From the NCBI GenBank assembly GCA_949282205.1, contig CASDOS010000054.1, forward strand, positions 1-64,000: a stretch of DNA of 64,000 nucleotides, read 5' to 3'. A program made the translations under genes and the position numbers. Under the pieces are notes generated by a model. The model worked only from the letters and a program-made list of their open reading frames with translations, had not been told where the DNA came from and ran no database searches. This DNA comes from an uncultured Alphaproteobacteria bacterium. GTDB taxonomy: Bacteria; Pseudomonadota; Alphaproteobacteria; RF32; CAG-239. Below are positions 44,501 to 52,639 of this stretch, piece by piece; positions within the stretch are counted from its first letter, which is position 1, and every line of letters begins with the position of its first letter.

Positions 44501-47027
44501 AATTATATATCTTTCCTTTACTATTTGTTCCCTTTATTCCTATTACGTTTCCGCTTCCTTCATGAGTCACATTTATATTTCCAACCGTGTGTACATTTGC
44601 ATTTACGCCATCATTTGTATATGCATAACTGTTATACAAGTTCTTTCCACCTTGCATTCCGACTATTATTCCCGAACTTTCTTCAGATTTTGTTATATCA
44701 ATGTTTCCTTCGGCATTATTGTGACTCCCATCCGTGTTTGAACCGGTTCCGTACGAAAAGCTGTTGTATATATCGTACTCAGAACTATTATACAAACCAT
44801 ATATCGTTGATGATGTTTTGTCATCGGTTATCGTTATGTTTCCCTGAGCGACATTGTTGCATCCTCCTTCGCAATCACCCCGATTTATCACCGCTCCGTT
44901 ATATATGTTTGATTGAGAATATATCCCATATACAAAATTTCCGCCTGTGTTTTTATTTGTAATATCTATCATACCTTTCTCTGTTCCTGCCGAGGACAAA
45001 GCATTATAGACACTATCAAAATATGTTATGTTCCCTTCCTCATCTTCGCTTTGTATCGGTTTCATTCCATATACATCACGCAGTATTCCATCATTATCTA
45101 CGGTTATAGTGCTATTATTTATATTCGAATTATACGCACCGACTAAACTCTCCTCTACTTTTACACAAACACCTGCCGCGCTCATACGCCAATTATTGTC
45201 AGTATCACAGCGGCAAACTCCGGTTTCGGGATCTTTTATATATCCTTCTACCCCTGTCGTACATTCCGTTGTTATACAGGTATTGTCTATTTGACTGAAT
45301 TCATAACCATCCGCACAACTTTCACATTCAGGGTTGACATCAATCGGCGCTCGATTGTCCGCACATTCTTTCCCACAATGGCGTCCTTCTGAATCAACCG
45401 TTATTTTATATTGTGACGGGCATATATCACATTCCGGTCCTGTCCACTCTTCCTCACAAATATATTCGGTTAAACCGCAAGTGTCAGTATCAGTATAATA
45501 TGTATATCCAGGCAGACACGGTTCGCACCCCCCATTTGATTTATCAAACCCATCTTTACATTCGCAATGATCGCCTTGCTGTTCGTAATGCAAAGGACAA
45601 GAAATTTGCTCAATACAGGTCATCTTCTCATTTTCGTAATATTCAATGTAGCCATTTTCTATGTCGCAAACGCACATATCATTTTGTTGAACAAGATGAT
45701 TACCTTTTTCCTCACAACGTAAATCGCGGAAACATAAGCCGCTAAACTCTATATAATTTGTGCTACAACTTGAGCAATCATCCCCTGTATAACCCGTATA
45801 ACATAGGCATAATTTGCTGTTTACATCATATTTTCCGTGAGAATTACAATATAGTTCATTGTAATTATTCCACTCTTCAATATCTTCATCTCCTTCTTGA
45901 TATTCTCCGTCATCAGCTGTTTGCGAGCATCCTCCATTATAAGGATCCCCCGTGTAGCCCCGTCTCGCATCACAAACGCAACTCGCTCCTTTATCTACGG
46001 GAACCGAATTCGGATAATCTCTACATGGATTCTCATCATAACATTTGTACGGATCGCCAAATGTATCATACCCCGGCATACATTGCTTACAGATATTCTG
46101 TACTTGGTTTACACAATGCTCTATTGTTTGGTAACATTGGCTTTCATCCCCATATGTTCCATAGCCGGTATCACATGCTTGGCATATATCCATATATTGA
46201 GTCTTACAATTCGGTATATCCGGATAGCACTTGCTTCCATCACTGCCATGTATGCCATAACCGCTTTCACATTGTTCACATTTGCTTCCCGTTTGCTTGA
46301 TACAATGATCTATTTGACGGTAACAGATATTGTTTTCAAGAAAATATCCTTCTTTACACTTTTCACATTTATCTTTAGTTTGTACGCTACAATTTCCTAC
46401 CGTTGCATAACATTGTGACGAATCGCCGTAATTTCCATATCCGCTGTCACATATGCATATTCCATCATATTCATGACTGTTTGGTGGACAATCTATTCCC
46501 GGCGTATCCGGATCATCGGGATCGTCGGGATCGGTGCTGCCTCCTCCTTCTCCGCCACCACTACCGTCGCTTCCTCCGCTGCCGTCTGTATCACCTCTAA
46601 ATATATATGCTGCCGCTATCGCACCCGTCGCCAAGGCTGCCGTCCCTATTAAATATGGAGAATCCGGAACATAACTCTTTACTGCCGTCTGCTTCGGCGA
46701 TATCCCAAAGAAACGACGATATGCACTATCCGGAATCTTTTTCAAGCATTGCGGATGTTCACTTGCTCCATATGATGTCAGTACTTTATAGGCTTGATGA
46801 TTTTGCCTTATAACCGATAGGCAAATTGCATTATAACCTCTTTCGTCTATGCTCTCCAGTGAGTATCCTTTTTGTATTAAACTTTCAATTTTTTGGGTAT
46901 TATTTCTTCCCGCAAGCTCATAAAATGCACGAGCAACACTTATTGTGCCTCCTGCCGCTTTCGCACATAGCGGGAATCCACAAATTAACAGAACTAATAC
47001 TGTATATATCTTTTTATTTATTTTCAT
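41526..47027 (-). CDS. Giant autotransporter with ankyrin-like, EGF-like and repetitive passenger regions
   Basis: I choose the ATG at 47027 (1833 residues), which puts the signal peptide KKIYTVLVLLICGFPLCAKA at the N-terminus; a GTG at 47039 is possible. Next are two ankyrin-like repeats (about residues 28-95), a hydrophobic stretch (SPYLIGTAALATGAIAAAYI) and a Gly/Asp-rich linker. A Cys-rich region (about 175-640) repeats modules like CxxC-xxGYGxxGDxSQCY and is EGF- or furin-like. A passenger of about 850 residues has repeated IYNSYAY and GNITV-type segments. The final 290 or so residues are an autotransporter barrel ending VDVGLKYKF. It is presumably surface-displayed or released. Confidence 0.88.
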   Translation of the reverse strand: MKINKKIYTVLVLLICGFPLCAKAAGGTISVARAFYELAGRNNTQKIESLIQKGYSLESIDERGYNAICLSVIRQNHQAYKVLTSYGASEHPQCLKKIPDSAYRRFFGISPKQTAVKSYVPDSPYLIGTAALATGAIAAAYIFRGDTDGSGGSDGSGGGEGGGSTDPDDPDDPDTPGIDCPPNSHEYDGICICDSGYGNYGDSSQCYATVGNCSVQTKDKCEKCKEGYFLENNICYRQIDHCIKQTGSKCEQCESGYGIHGSDGSKCYPDIPNCKTQYMDICQACDTGYGTYGDESQCYQTIEHCVNQVQNICKQCMPGYDTFGDPYKCYDENPCRDYPNSVPVDKGASCVCDARRGYTGDPYNGGCSQTADDGEYQEGDEDIEEWNNYNELYCNSHGKYDVNSKLCLCYTGYTGDDCSSCSTNYIEFSGLCFRDLRCEEKGNHLVQQNDMCVCDIENGYIEYYENEKMTCIEQISCPLHYEQQGDHCECKDGFDKSNGGCEPCLPGYTYYTDTDTCGLTEYICEEEWTGPECDICPSQYKITVDSEGRHCGKECADNRAPIDVNPECESCADGYEFSQIDNTCITTECTTGVEGYIKDPETGVCRCDTDNNWRMSAAGVCVKVEESLVGAYNSNINNSTITVDNDGILRDVYGMKPIQSEDEEGNITYFDSVYNALSSAGTEKGMIDITNKNTGGNFVYGIYSQSNIYNGAVINRGDCEGGCNNVAQGNITITDDKTSSTIYGLYNSSEYDIYNSFSYGTGSNTDGSHNNAEGNIDITKSEESSGIIVGMQGGKNLYNSYAYTNDGVNANVHTVGNINVTHEGSGNVIGIKGTNSKGKIYNSYAYLDSVVSDAVAEGNITVSGNGNVYGIYSNGTISNSETQFEKNYNIIQNFSSEGNITAIANNEMGAAYGIYSEGAADTKTSIYNAKGYNSTGNIKVINMAGGSAVGIYSARQTYSGQNEEGESELLYNNTYNAFRSSAIYGNGIAEGNIDVYIEGYSSLSQQIIGIYAEGNVYNSYANSGSDIGLTTIGNITINDSSSSGSVNIRGIQSNGATIANAYGTGSNKNTQTEVNGNITINVNDTKNGLSTVAGIYSASINPQGSKIYNAALINDKSSVKGTINISSTMGKAPNRMYGIYATSYSMDESPDDAQPKTVYNAYYENSSDITEGFVNGIINVTTKNASAMSDAEYYGIYIQDGSAYNAYSSNSNASVVGTINVDVYGGVNTGTAVGMYGSNATLNNSGTGSSIHVKSAGKATAYGMKGDLAYITNNAEITVETTKGADAYGIYLNKGAAINDSDGVINVKGDGSNYGIYAISDGTESGKAIVINNGVINVSGNGNNTGIYAAGATATVSNNGTITINGEECSGGSCNNGSSIKLENGATFDNSGTTSSIGSMNFNDWGGNVVLSQGGKFEAEESISGDLKVSSNVVTNTFDKTSMIEDALSAEDVSGVNLSSNSYLYNTDMVQNEEGKYDVVMEMKDFSEVTDADKSSYLKLNYEYEQNSDLYNALKTAKTKEEYAQREADILGTSMIPNIAQENLKVQRSLDMTMMSELFKEGDDVRKMVGADGMYIGRDDRGTLTGYDITSQSMYALYDKKVNNNYRLGLGMSFTHTNTDYNNDSSRKSFMVQGYVPLTYNKNGFTAVSMARIGFADGDYNRRSYQHTFEADTTEITYGWLNELRYKMNLGAVNITPFVGLNAIGWYQDSIDEGDESLALQIASSHIFSLESALGLYLDKDIEFAPEHKLNVRLGAGYYHEFADPYRGLDARINDTVSSYKLRDIEHSDSRDRGIISARVNYDYKDVSIYGELLQYLEKEYPIKVDVGLKYKF

Positions 47028-47206
47028 ACACTTACTCACATGATAGCCTGATATACATGGTTATACATATTCTCTTTGCGATTATTTTACCCGAAAATGT
47101 TTAAAAATTCAGTTAAGATTCTTTGTCTTTTTTAAATTTGGCTTGATTTTGTGTGTTTTTATGGGTAAAGTATGCGAAGTTTGTATTTTTGAGGATTTTT
47201 TTGGAA

Positions 47207-50200
47207 ATGACTGAGAAGAAAAAATATTACCCCGAATTAAATGCTAAAATTAATTTTCCCGAAATGGAAAAAAATATTCTAAACTTCTGGGAAGAGGATA
47301 AAACTTTTGAAAAATCCGTTCTTAATCGTGACGGTGCCGCTGAATTTGTTTTTTATGACGGACCTCCGTTTGCAAACGGTACTCCTCATTATGGGCATAT
47401 GATGGTTTCTTATGTTAAAGATGCCGTGGCTCGCTTTCAAACAATGTGCGGGAAAAAAGTTGAACGTCGTCTTGGGTGGGATTGCCATGGATTGCCGGCG
47501 GAAATGTCTGCCGAAAAACAGCTCGGTGTTTCAGGGCGTAAACAGATTGAAGCCTACGGCGTTGAGAAATTTAATGATTTTTGCCGCACGGATGTTCTGA
47601 AATATTCCAATATTTGGGTTGATATGTTTAAACGTATCGGTCGTTGGGTTGACTTCAACCATGATTATAAAACCATGAACCTGCCTTTTATGGAAAGTGT
47701 TATTCATAACTTTAAAGAACTATACGATAAAGGACTTGTTTATGAAGATTATCGCGTTCTCCCTTACTCTTGGGCGGCGGAAACGCCTCTTTCCAATTTT
47801 GAAGTAAACCTCGGATATCGTGATAAAACCGATAATGCTATTACGGTTATGTTTACTTTGGAAAATGGGCAGAAAATTTTGGTTTGGACGACAACGCCGT
47901 GGACACTCCCTTCTAACTTGATGTTAGCTGTCGGAAAAGATATTGATTATGTCGTTATGAACGAAAACGGTCAAGATTATATCTTGGCTGAGGCTAGATT
48001 GGGAAGTTATAAAAAACAACTCGAAAATGCTACTTTGGTTAAAAAAATTAAAGGGGCTGATTTGGTTGGTATGAACTATACCCCGATGTTCCCTTATTTT
48101 TCTCATTTGAAAAATCAAGGTGCTTTCAAAGTTTTAAGCGGTGAATTTGTTTCTACCGAAGACGGTACCGGTGTTGTTCATATCGCTCCGGGATTTGGAC
48201 AAGACGACTTTGATGTTTGCCGTGCTTATGATGAAAACTTCCCGGTTGCTTGTCCTGTTGATGAAGCCGGTAAATTTACGGCTGAAGTGCCTGACTACGA
48301 GGGTATGCAAGTTTTTGAAACCAACGAACCAATTATGCAATGGTTGAAAACTAATGGACTTTTGGTTAAAAAAGAGCAATACACACACACTTATCCGTAT
48401 TGCTGGAGAACCGATACTCCTTTAATTTATAAGGCGATGTCTTCTTGGTTTGTTAAAGTTACGGATTTCCGTGATGATATGGTTAAAAATAACCAACAAA
48501 TCAATTGGCTTCCTTCTCATATTAAAGACGGGCGTTTCGGTAAATGGTTGGAAGGTGCTCGCGACTGGTCTATTTCTCGTAACCGCTTTTGGGGCACACC
48601 TATTCCGGTTTGGAAGTCCGATAATCCTAAATTCCCGCGTGTCGATGTTTTAGGCTCTATTGCCGAAATTAAAGAAAAAACCGGCTTTGATGTTGATAAT
48701 CTTCACAAACCTTATATCGATGATGTGGTTTATCCTAATCCTGATGATCCGTCCGGAAAAACTATGATGCGTCGCGTTTCCGACGTGTTTGACTGTTGGT
48801 TTGAAAGTGGTTCCATGCCTTATGCTCAAGTACACTATCCGTTTGAAAATAAGGAATGGTTTGAAAATCACTTCCCTGCAGACTTTATTGTTGAAGCCAT
48901 TGACCAAACGCGTGGTTGGTTTTATACGCTTACGGTTCTTTCCACCGCTCTTCATAATAAACCGGCTTTCAAAAATTGTATTTGTACAGGTTTGTTGATG
49001 GCTGAAGGCGGACAGAAACTTTCTAAACGTTTGAAAAATTATCCTGATCCGAACGATATTTTGAAAACAATCGGCTCTGATGCTTTGCGTTGGTTCTTGA
49101 TTTCTTCCCCTGTTCTTAAAGGCGGTAATGTTGCCGTTGATAAAGAAGGTAAAGAAATTGCCAAAGCTGCTCGTAAAGCGCTTATCCCGTTCTGGAACGC
49201 ATATTACTTCTTTACTTTATATGCTAACGCCGAAGGAATCGAAGCTAAAGAAATCTCACAATCTGCTGATGTGTTAGATAGCTATATCTTGGCAAAACTG
49301 AAGGCTTTGTCTGATGTTGTTCGCAAAGATATGAACGAATATGAGATTGCCAGAGCTTGCGCTCAAATTGAGGACTTTTTGGAAATCTTAAATAACTGGT
49401 ATATCCGTCGTTCTCGCGCTCGTTTCTGGGATGGTGAAGATTTAAGCGCTTTCAATACGCTCTACACCGTCTTGGTTAATATAGCTAAAATATCCGCTCC
49501 TTTGATGCCGTTTATGAGTGAATTTGTTTATAAAGGGCTGACTGGTCGAGAATCCGTACATCTTGAAGATTTGCCGGATTTATCCGCTATTGAAGATAAT
49601 ACTCAGCTCATTGAACAGATGGATTTGGTCAGAGCAATTTCTTCGGTGGCTAAGTCTATTCGCGAAGAACATAAATTGCGTAACCGCTTACCTTTGCGTT
49701 CAATGACCGTTGCCGGTGATAACGCGGAAACACTTAAAGATTTTGCAGATGCGCTTAAAGATGAAGTTAATGTCAAAGAAATCTGCTTGAAATCTGATAT
49801 CGCAGATGTTGCAGGGCGTTTCCTCTATCTTAAAACACCGCTTATCGGTAAGAGATTGGGTGCGCATATGAAAGATATCATGGCTAAATCTAAAACCGAT
49901 GATTGGGCGCAAAATGATGACGGAACTCTTTCTATTGCCGGACAAACTTTGTTTGCAGAAGAATATGAACTTCGTTTGGTGATTAAAGATGGCATGAGCG
50001 GACAGGCTTTGCCTGATAATACCGCTGTGGTTATCTTGGATACCGAAGTTGATGAAAATCTTGAAAAAGAAGGTATTGCCCGTGACTTTGTTCGTATGAT
50101 TCAAGCACTGCGCAAAACGAAAGATTTTGATATTTCCGATCGCATCAAATTAGCTTACTCTTCCAGCGATACAACAGTTAAGGCGGCTATTTCCGAATAT

Positions 50201-50323
50201 GCTGACTACATTAAAGAGCAAGTTTTAGCTTTGGAAATTGCCGAAAATGCAAATCTCTCTGCTCCGACTGTTGATGAACTTGGCGGTTCTGAAGTTAAGT
50301 TTGATGTTATCAAAGCGGCTTAG
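47207..50323 (+). CDS. ileS: Isoleucyl-tRNA synthetase, type 2 (eukaryote-like)
   Basis: The ATG at 47207 lies next to GAGG and the conserved N-terminus YYPELNAKINFPEMEKNIL, giving 1038 residues; the frame opens further left but without a plausible start. Class I motifs are FANGTPHYGHMM (the HIGH equivalent) and GGQKLSKRLKNYPDP (the KMSKS equivalent). RRLGWDCHGLPAEMSAEK is typical of type 2 IleRS, found in archaea, eukaryotes and some bacteria. The editing domain and a long C-terminal extension are present. The C-terminal zinc finger of type 1 enzymes is not seen. Confidence 0.96.
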   Translation: MTEKKKYYPELNAKINFPEMEKNILNFWEEDKTFEKSVLNRDGAAEFVFYDGPPFANGTPHYGHMMVSYVKDAVARFQTMCGKKVERRLGWDCHGLPAEMSAEKQLGVSGRKQIEAYGVEKFNDFCRTDVLKYSNIWVDMFKRIGRWVDFNHDYKTMNLPFMESVIHNFKELYDKGLVYEDYRVLPYSWAAETPLSNFEVNLGYRDKTDNAITVMFTLENGQKILVWTTTPWTLPSNLMLAVGKDIDYVVMNENGQDYILAEARLGSYKKQLENATLVKKIKGADLVGMNYTPMFPYFSHLKNQGAFKVLSGEFVSTEDGTGVVHIAPGFGQDDFDVCRAYDENFPVACPVDEAGKFTAEVPDYEGMQVFETNEPIMQWLKTNGLLVKKEQYTHTYPYCWRTDTPLIYKAMSSWFVKVTDFRDDMVKNNQQINWLPSHIKDGRFGKWLEGARDWSISRNRFWGTPIPVWKSDNPKFPRVDVLGSIAEIKEKTGFDVDNLHKPYIDDVVYPNPDDPSGKTMMRRVSDVFDCWFESGSMPYAQVHYPFENKEWFENHFPADFIVEAIDQTRGWFYTLTVLSTALHNKPAFKNCICTGLLMAEGGQKLSKRLKNYPDPNDILKTIGSDALRWFLISSPVLKGGNVAVDKEGKEIAKAARKALIPFWNAYYFFTLYANAEGIEAKEISQSADVLDSYILAKLKALSDVVRKDMNEYEIARACAQIEDFLEILNNWYIRRSRARFWDGEDLSAFNTLYTVLVNIAKISAPLMPFMSEFVYKGLTGRESVHLEDLPDLSAIEDNTQLIEQMDLVRAISSVAKSIREEHKLRNRLPLRSMTVAGDNAETLKDFADALKDEVNVKEICLKSDIADVAGRFLYLKTPLIGKRLGAHMKDIMAKSKTDDWAQNDDGTLSIAGQTLFAEEYELRLVIKDGMSGQALPDNTAVVILDTEVDENLEKEGIARDFVRMIQALRKTKDFDISDRIKLAYSSSDTTVKAAISEYADYIKEQVLALEIAENANLSAPTVDELGGSEVKFDVIKAA

Positions 50324-50354
50324 ACTTGATTATATCAAATCTTATATAAAATAG

Positions 50355-50377
50355 AGGGAGCAACTAGCTCCCTTTTT
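50355..50377 (+). terminator. Terminator of ileS
   Basis: AGGGAGC (50355-50361) pairs with GCTCCCT (50367-50373), followed by TTTTT. It overlaps the last base of the convergent pilin gene. Confidence 0.8.
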
Positions 50378-51011
50378 AATTGAACGTTACGATTATATTA
50401 CAAACAGTTTCTTCGGAGCAGCTGGTACAAAATTTTTGAATATCCGCTATGGTTACACTAGACAAGCATTGTTTATTTTTAGAACAAGTATGCGTTCCAT
50501 AATAAATTCCAGATTTTCCTCCGGATCCGTTTATCCATGTGTTTCCTATCCATTCTTGGTTAGGTAGAATGAAATCACGCCACATTTGTGTGCAAAATAA
50601 GGTATTAGCTTTCTCTGTTTTTTGGGAATTTAAATATAAACCCATAACAATACCTTTATTTGTTGAATTTATTGAGGTATATAAATTAAAATAATGTCCA
50701 AACGTATCTTTTATTACCGAACCGGAAACTTTCCATCCTGTTGGTAAAATTCCAAGTTTTTCCACAGATTTGGTAAAAAATTCCCATTTCGTTGTTCCCA
50801 TACTATCTCCTGATTTTAATACCAGTGATTTATGTTCCATAATGCCTTGTAAAAATAAATTGTATTTTTCCATTTCTCTTATGGTTTTATACCTAGTCAT
50901 TGCTGTTGAAAATCCTGCTATTCCGCCCATAGATAAGGTACCAACAATAGCTAAGACACCGAGCATTTCTATCATAGAACGCCCGTCTTGATTTGTTACT
51001 GTTTCTTTCAT
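50376..51011 (-). CDS. Type IV pilin-like protein (second copy)
   Basis: The 211-residue product has a prepilin leader (MKETVTNQDGR) followed by SMIEMLGVLAIVGTLSMGG and IAGFSTAM, nearly identical to the pilin at 16187. The C-terminal domain is different. It has Trp-rich stretches (WEFFTKS, QMWRDFILPNQEWIGNTWIN) and about six cysteines toward the end (HTCSKNKQC, KFCTSCSEETVC), probably paired. The ribosome binding site AGGGAG lies 7 bases before the ATG and right after a terminator, so expression depends on readthrough of a structured leader. Confidence 0.85.
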   Translation of the reverse strand: MKETVTNQDGRSMIEMLGVLAIVGTLSMGGIAGFSTAMTRYKTIREMEKYNLFLQGIMEHKSLVLKSGDSMGTTKWEFFTKSVEKLGILPTGWKVSGSVIKDTFGHYFNLYTSINSTNKGIVMGLYLNSQKTEKANTLFCTQMWRDFILPNQEWIGNTWINGSGGKSGIYYGTHTCSKNKQCLSSVTIADIQKFCTSCSEETVCNIIVTFN

Positions 51012-51028
51012 GTCAACTCCCTAATATT

Positions 51029-51054
51029 AAAAAAAGCCGCTTGATGAGAGCGAC
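51029..51054 (-). terminator. Intrinsic terminator just before the pilin ribosome binding site
   Basis: On the minus strand GTCGCT (plus 51049-51054) pairs with AGCGGC (plus 51036-51041), followed by seven T residues (plus 51029-51035). It is 17 bases ahead of the start codon, so it must be bypassed to express the pilin. Its 5' arm overlaps competing pairing partners in the leader. Confidence 0.72.
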
Positions 51055-51220
51055 CGGAAGTTGAAACCATTTGAGTGAAATGTGCAGTTTATTTGGTACA
51101 ATAATATACCTTATTGACTGCCTTCCGGTCTTCATACCAAAAGGCAGCTCCTTTTACGCTCTCTTTGTAGAGCAACACTCAAGAGGGTTTCAAACCTCAC
51201 ACAAGTTATCATCTTATGCA
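51036..51220 (-). ncRNA. Structured leader RNA of the pilin gene, riboswitch- or attenuator-like
   Basis: From the predicted start near 51220 to the terminator the minus-strand RNA contains long inverted repeats. TTGAAACC-TTGAGTG (51061-51077) pairs with 51176-51193. GACCGGAAG (51052-51060) pairs with CTTCCGGTC (51122-51130), and GAGAGCG (51046-51052) pairs with CGCTCTC (51157-51163). A local hairpin CTGCCTT/AAGGCAG (51118-51124, 51141-51147) contains a 6-base partner of 51093-51098. The two long helices interleave as an H-type pseudoknot, and the second one uses the 5' arm of the terminator. No match to a riboswitch class I know. Confidence 0.6.
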
Positions 51221-51226
51221 AAAGTC

Positions 51227-51255
51227 AGGGTATTTTAGAAATTTGTGTTTGTCAA
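51227..51255 (-). promoter_or_regulatory. Predicted promoter of the structured leader and pilin
   Basis: On the minus strand TTGACA (plus 51250-51255), a 17-bp spacer, and TACCCT (plus 51227-51232). The -35 box is perfect; the -10 box is a moderate match. Confidence 0.5.
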
Positions 51256-51294
51256 ATGAAATTAAAATATACTTTAAAATTTGACGTAATATTC

Positions 51295-52554
51295 TTATTT
51301 ATTACTTTCTTGTCGTTGTTTGTTTAGTGCTTGCAATATTATTAATTCCGTTTTATCTTCTCGCTCTTTTTGTTTTATGAAATCTTCTATCTTTTTACTT
51401 GCCGACCAATTTTCCGGTATATCATAAGCGACGCGCCCCTTGTTTTCTCGAATATTCATCTCTTCTAAAATTTCTGTTGGCATGTCTTGAAAACATTTTC
51501 TCACTTTTTCTATATCTAAACGTGGTGATATCAGATGTTCAAAAGTTACACTCTTTCCATTATGAATAGTTTTATGAGGCATTCCCAGTATGCTTTTTAT
51601 ATGATAGTATAATTTTGTACTGTTTCTTTCGGAATATTGATTAACTTGTCCCCTGTATGTGTGTTCTATAATGTATCCCATTAAATTTGCGTGTTTTTCC
51701 ACAGGCTGCTTATGATATCCTTCAAACATTTTTTCTTGATATTCCAGCTTCTCTTTCATACCCATTTTGGAAAGATCTTTTTGGGATTTTGTTGTTAAAT
51801 AATATTGTCCGCTTTTTTCTAAAAGGTTAGCAAAGTCCTTGCTTATATCTTTAGCTGTTGTTCCTTGTTTTAATAAATCTAGCATCCATATCGCCGCTGT
51901 CTGGAAATAATAGTGCGTCCCTTCGTGTGTCATAGTTCTTAAACTACTATCATATATTTTTTTACTTAATTCTATGCCTGATAGGCTGCTACTGCTACTT
52001 AGTTCGTCTATCACTGTTGTTTTGGCGAGCATTTGTTCAAAATAATCTGGTCTGTTTATATCATATGCATTTTCAAGCATTACTATATTTATTTCTCCCA
52101 TTGCCTCCATTCGCGCATTTATATTAAATGCAATCGCAGAACAATCTATATCTCCAATCGATGCTAGTTGCGCTCCTATTTTCTTACCTTTTCTTATTGC
52201 TGACGAATATTGCTCTGGTTCCATGCGGTAATTTTTATATAGTTTAATAAATTCTTCTTCACATTCACTTACAAATTCTTTGCGTAGAAATTGTATATTA
52301 TCTATTTTTTCACATTTCTGATGAAATTCTTCTGGAGTGATTTGTTTTTTCTTTAGTTTTTCATTATACTTGCTCCATATCTCCCCTTTATAGTATACAC
52401 TATTCTGGATGCAATATTCTACTCGTTCATACATTTGCATCCAATCTTCAGTCTTCCATGATTGAATAGTTTTTGCGTCCAACGTTTTTATCCAATCTTT
52501 AAATTGAATTGGGGCCAATATTTTGGGACATTGATTCTGATTTTCTTCGCTCAT
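51295..52554 (-). CDS. HEGTH zincin-like protein (paralog A)
   Basis: The ATG at 52554 has GAGGAGAGAG directly upstream, giving 419 residues. The motif TMTHEGTHYYFQT (His210, Glu211, His214) is an HExxH zinc site, with HKQPVEKHAN about 70 residues later (Glu286) as the likely third ligand. This is a gluzincin-like metallopeptidase layout. No signal peptide is seen. Residues 1-75 (CPKI...FKDWIKTLDAKTIQSW) form a separate helical domain also found in the two upstream neighbours. It is about 60 percent identical by eye to paralog B. No family name is known to me. Confidence 0.75.
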   Translation of the reverse strand: MSEENQNQCPKILAPIQFKDWIKTLDAKTIQSWKTEDWMQMYERVEYCIQNSVYYKGEIWSKYNEKLKKKQITPEEFHQKCEKIDNIQFLRKEFVSECEEEFIKLYKNYRMEPEQYSSAIRKGKKIGAQLASIGDIDCSAIAFNINARMEAMGEINIVMLENAYDINRPDYFEQMLAKTTVIDELSSSSSLSGIELSKKIYDSSLRTMTHEGTHYYFQTAAIWMLDLLKQGTTAKDISKDFANLLEKSGQYYLTTKSQKDLSKMGMKEKLEYQEKMFEGYHKQPVEKHANLMGYIIEHTYRGQVNQYSERNSTKLYYHIKSILGMPHKTIHNGKSVTFEHLISPRLDIEKVRKCFQDMPTEILEEMNIRENKGRVAYDIPENWSASKKIEDFIKQKEREDKTELIILQALNKQRQESNK

Positions 52555-52639
52555 TTCTCTCTCCTCTTTTTTTGTAGTATATCTTTGTATTGTACACCAC
52601 AAATGCATCTTTTACAATATTTTATTATCTCGTAATATT

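Noticed and set aside
42800-45000. Repeated short motifs suggesting a CRISPR or DNA tandem-repeat array
   Set aside because: The repeats are degenerate and in frame within the passenger of the autotransporter, with no constant repeat-spacer structure.
45000-46600. Several plus-strand frames opposite the Cys-rich region
   Set aside because: Their Cys/His/Tyr-rich composition is the reverse complement of the Cys-rich modules and none has a ribosome binding site.
51036-51080. Hammerhead-ribozyme-like core on the plus strand (TTGATGAG ... TTGAAACC)
   Set aside because: The required CTGATGA is interrupted by an extra T and the helix II spacing is wrong. The minus-strand leader explains the same bases better.
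51118-51147. SRP-RNA-like CCGGAAGGCAG segment on the minus strand
   Set aside because: Only a short resemblance; the rest of the 4.5S RNA consensus and its helix are absent.
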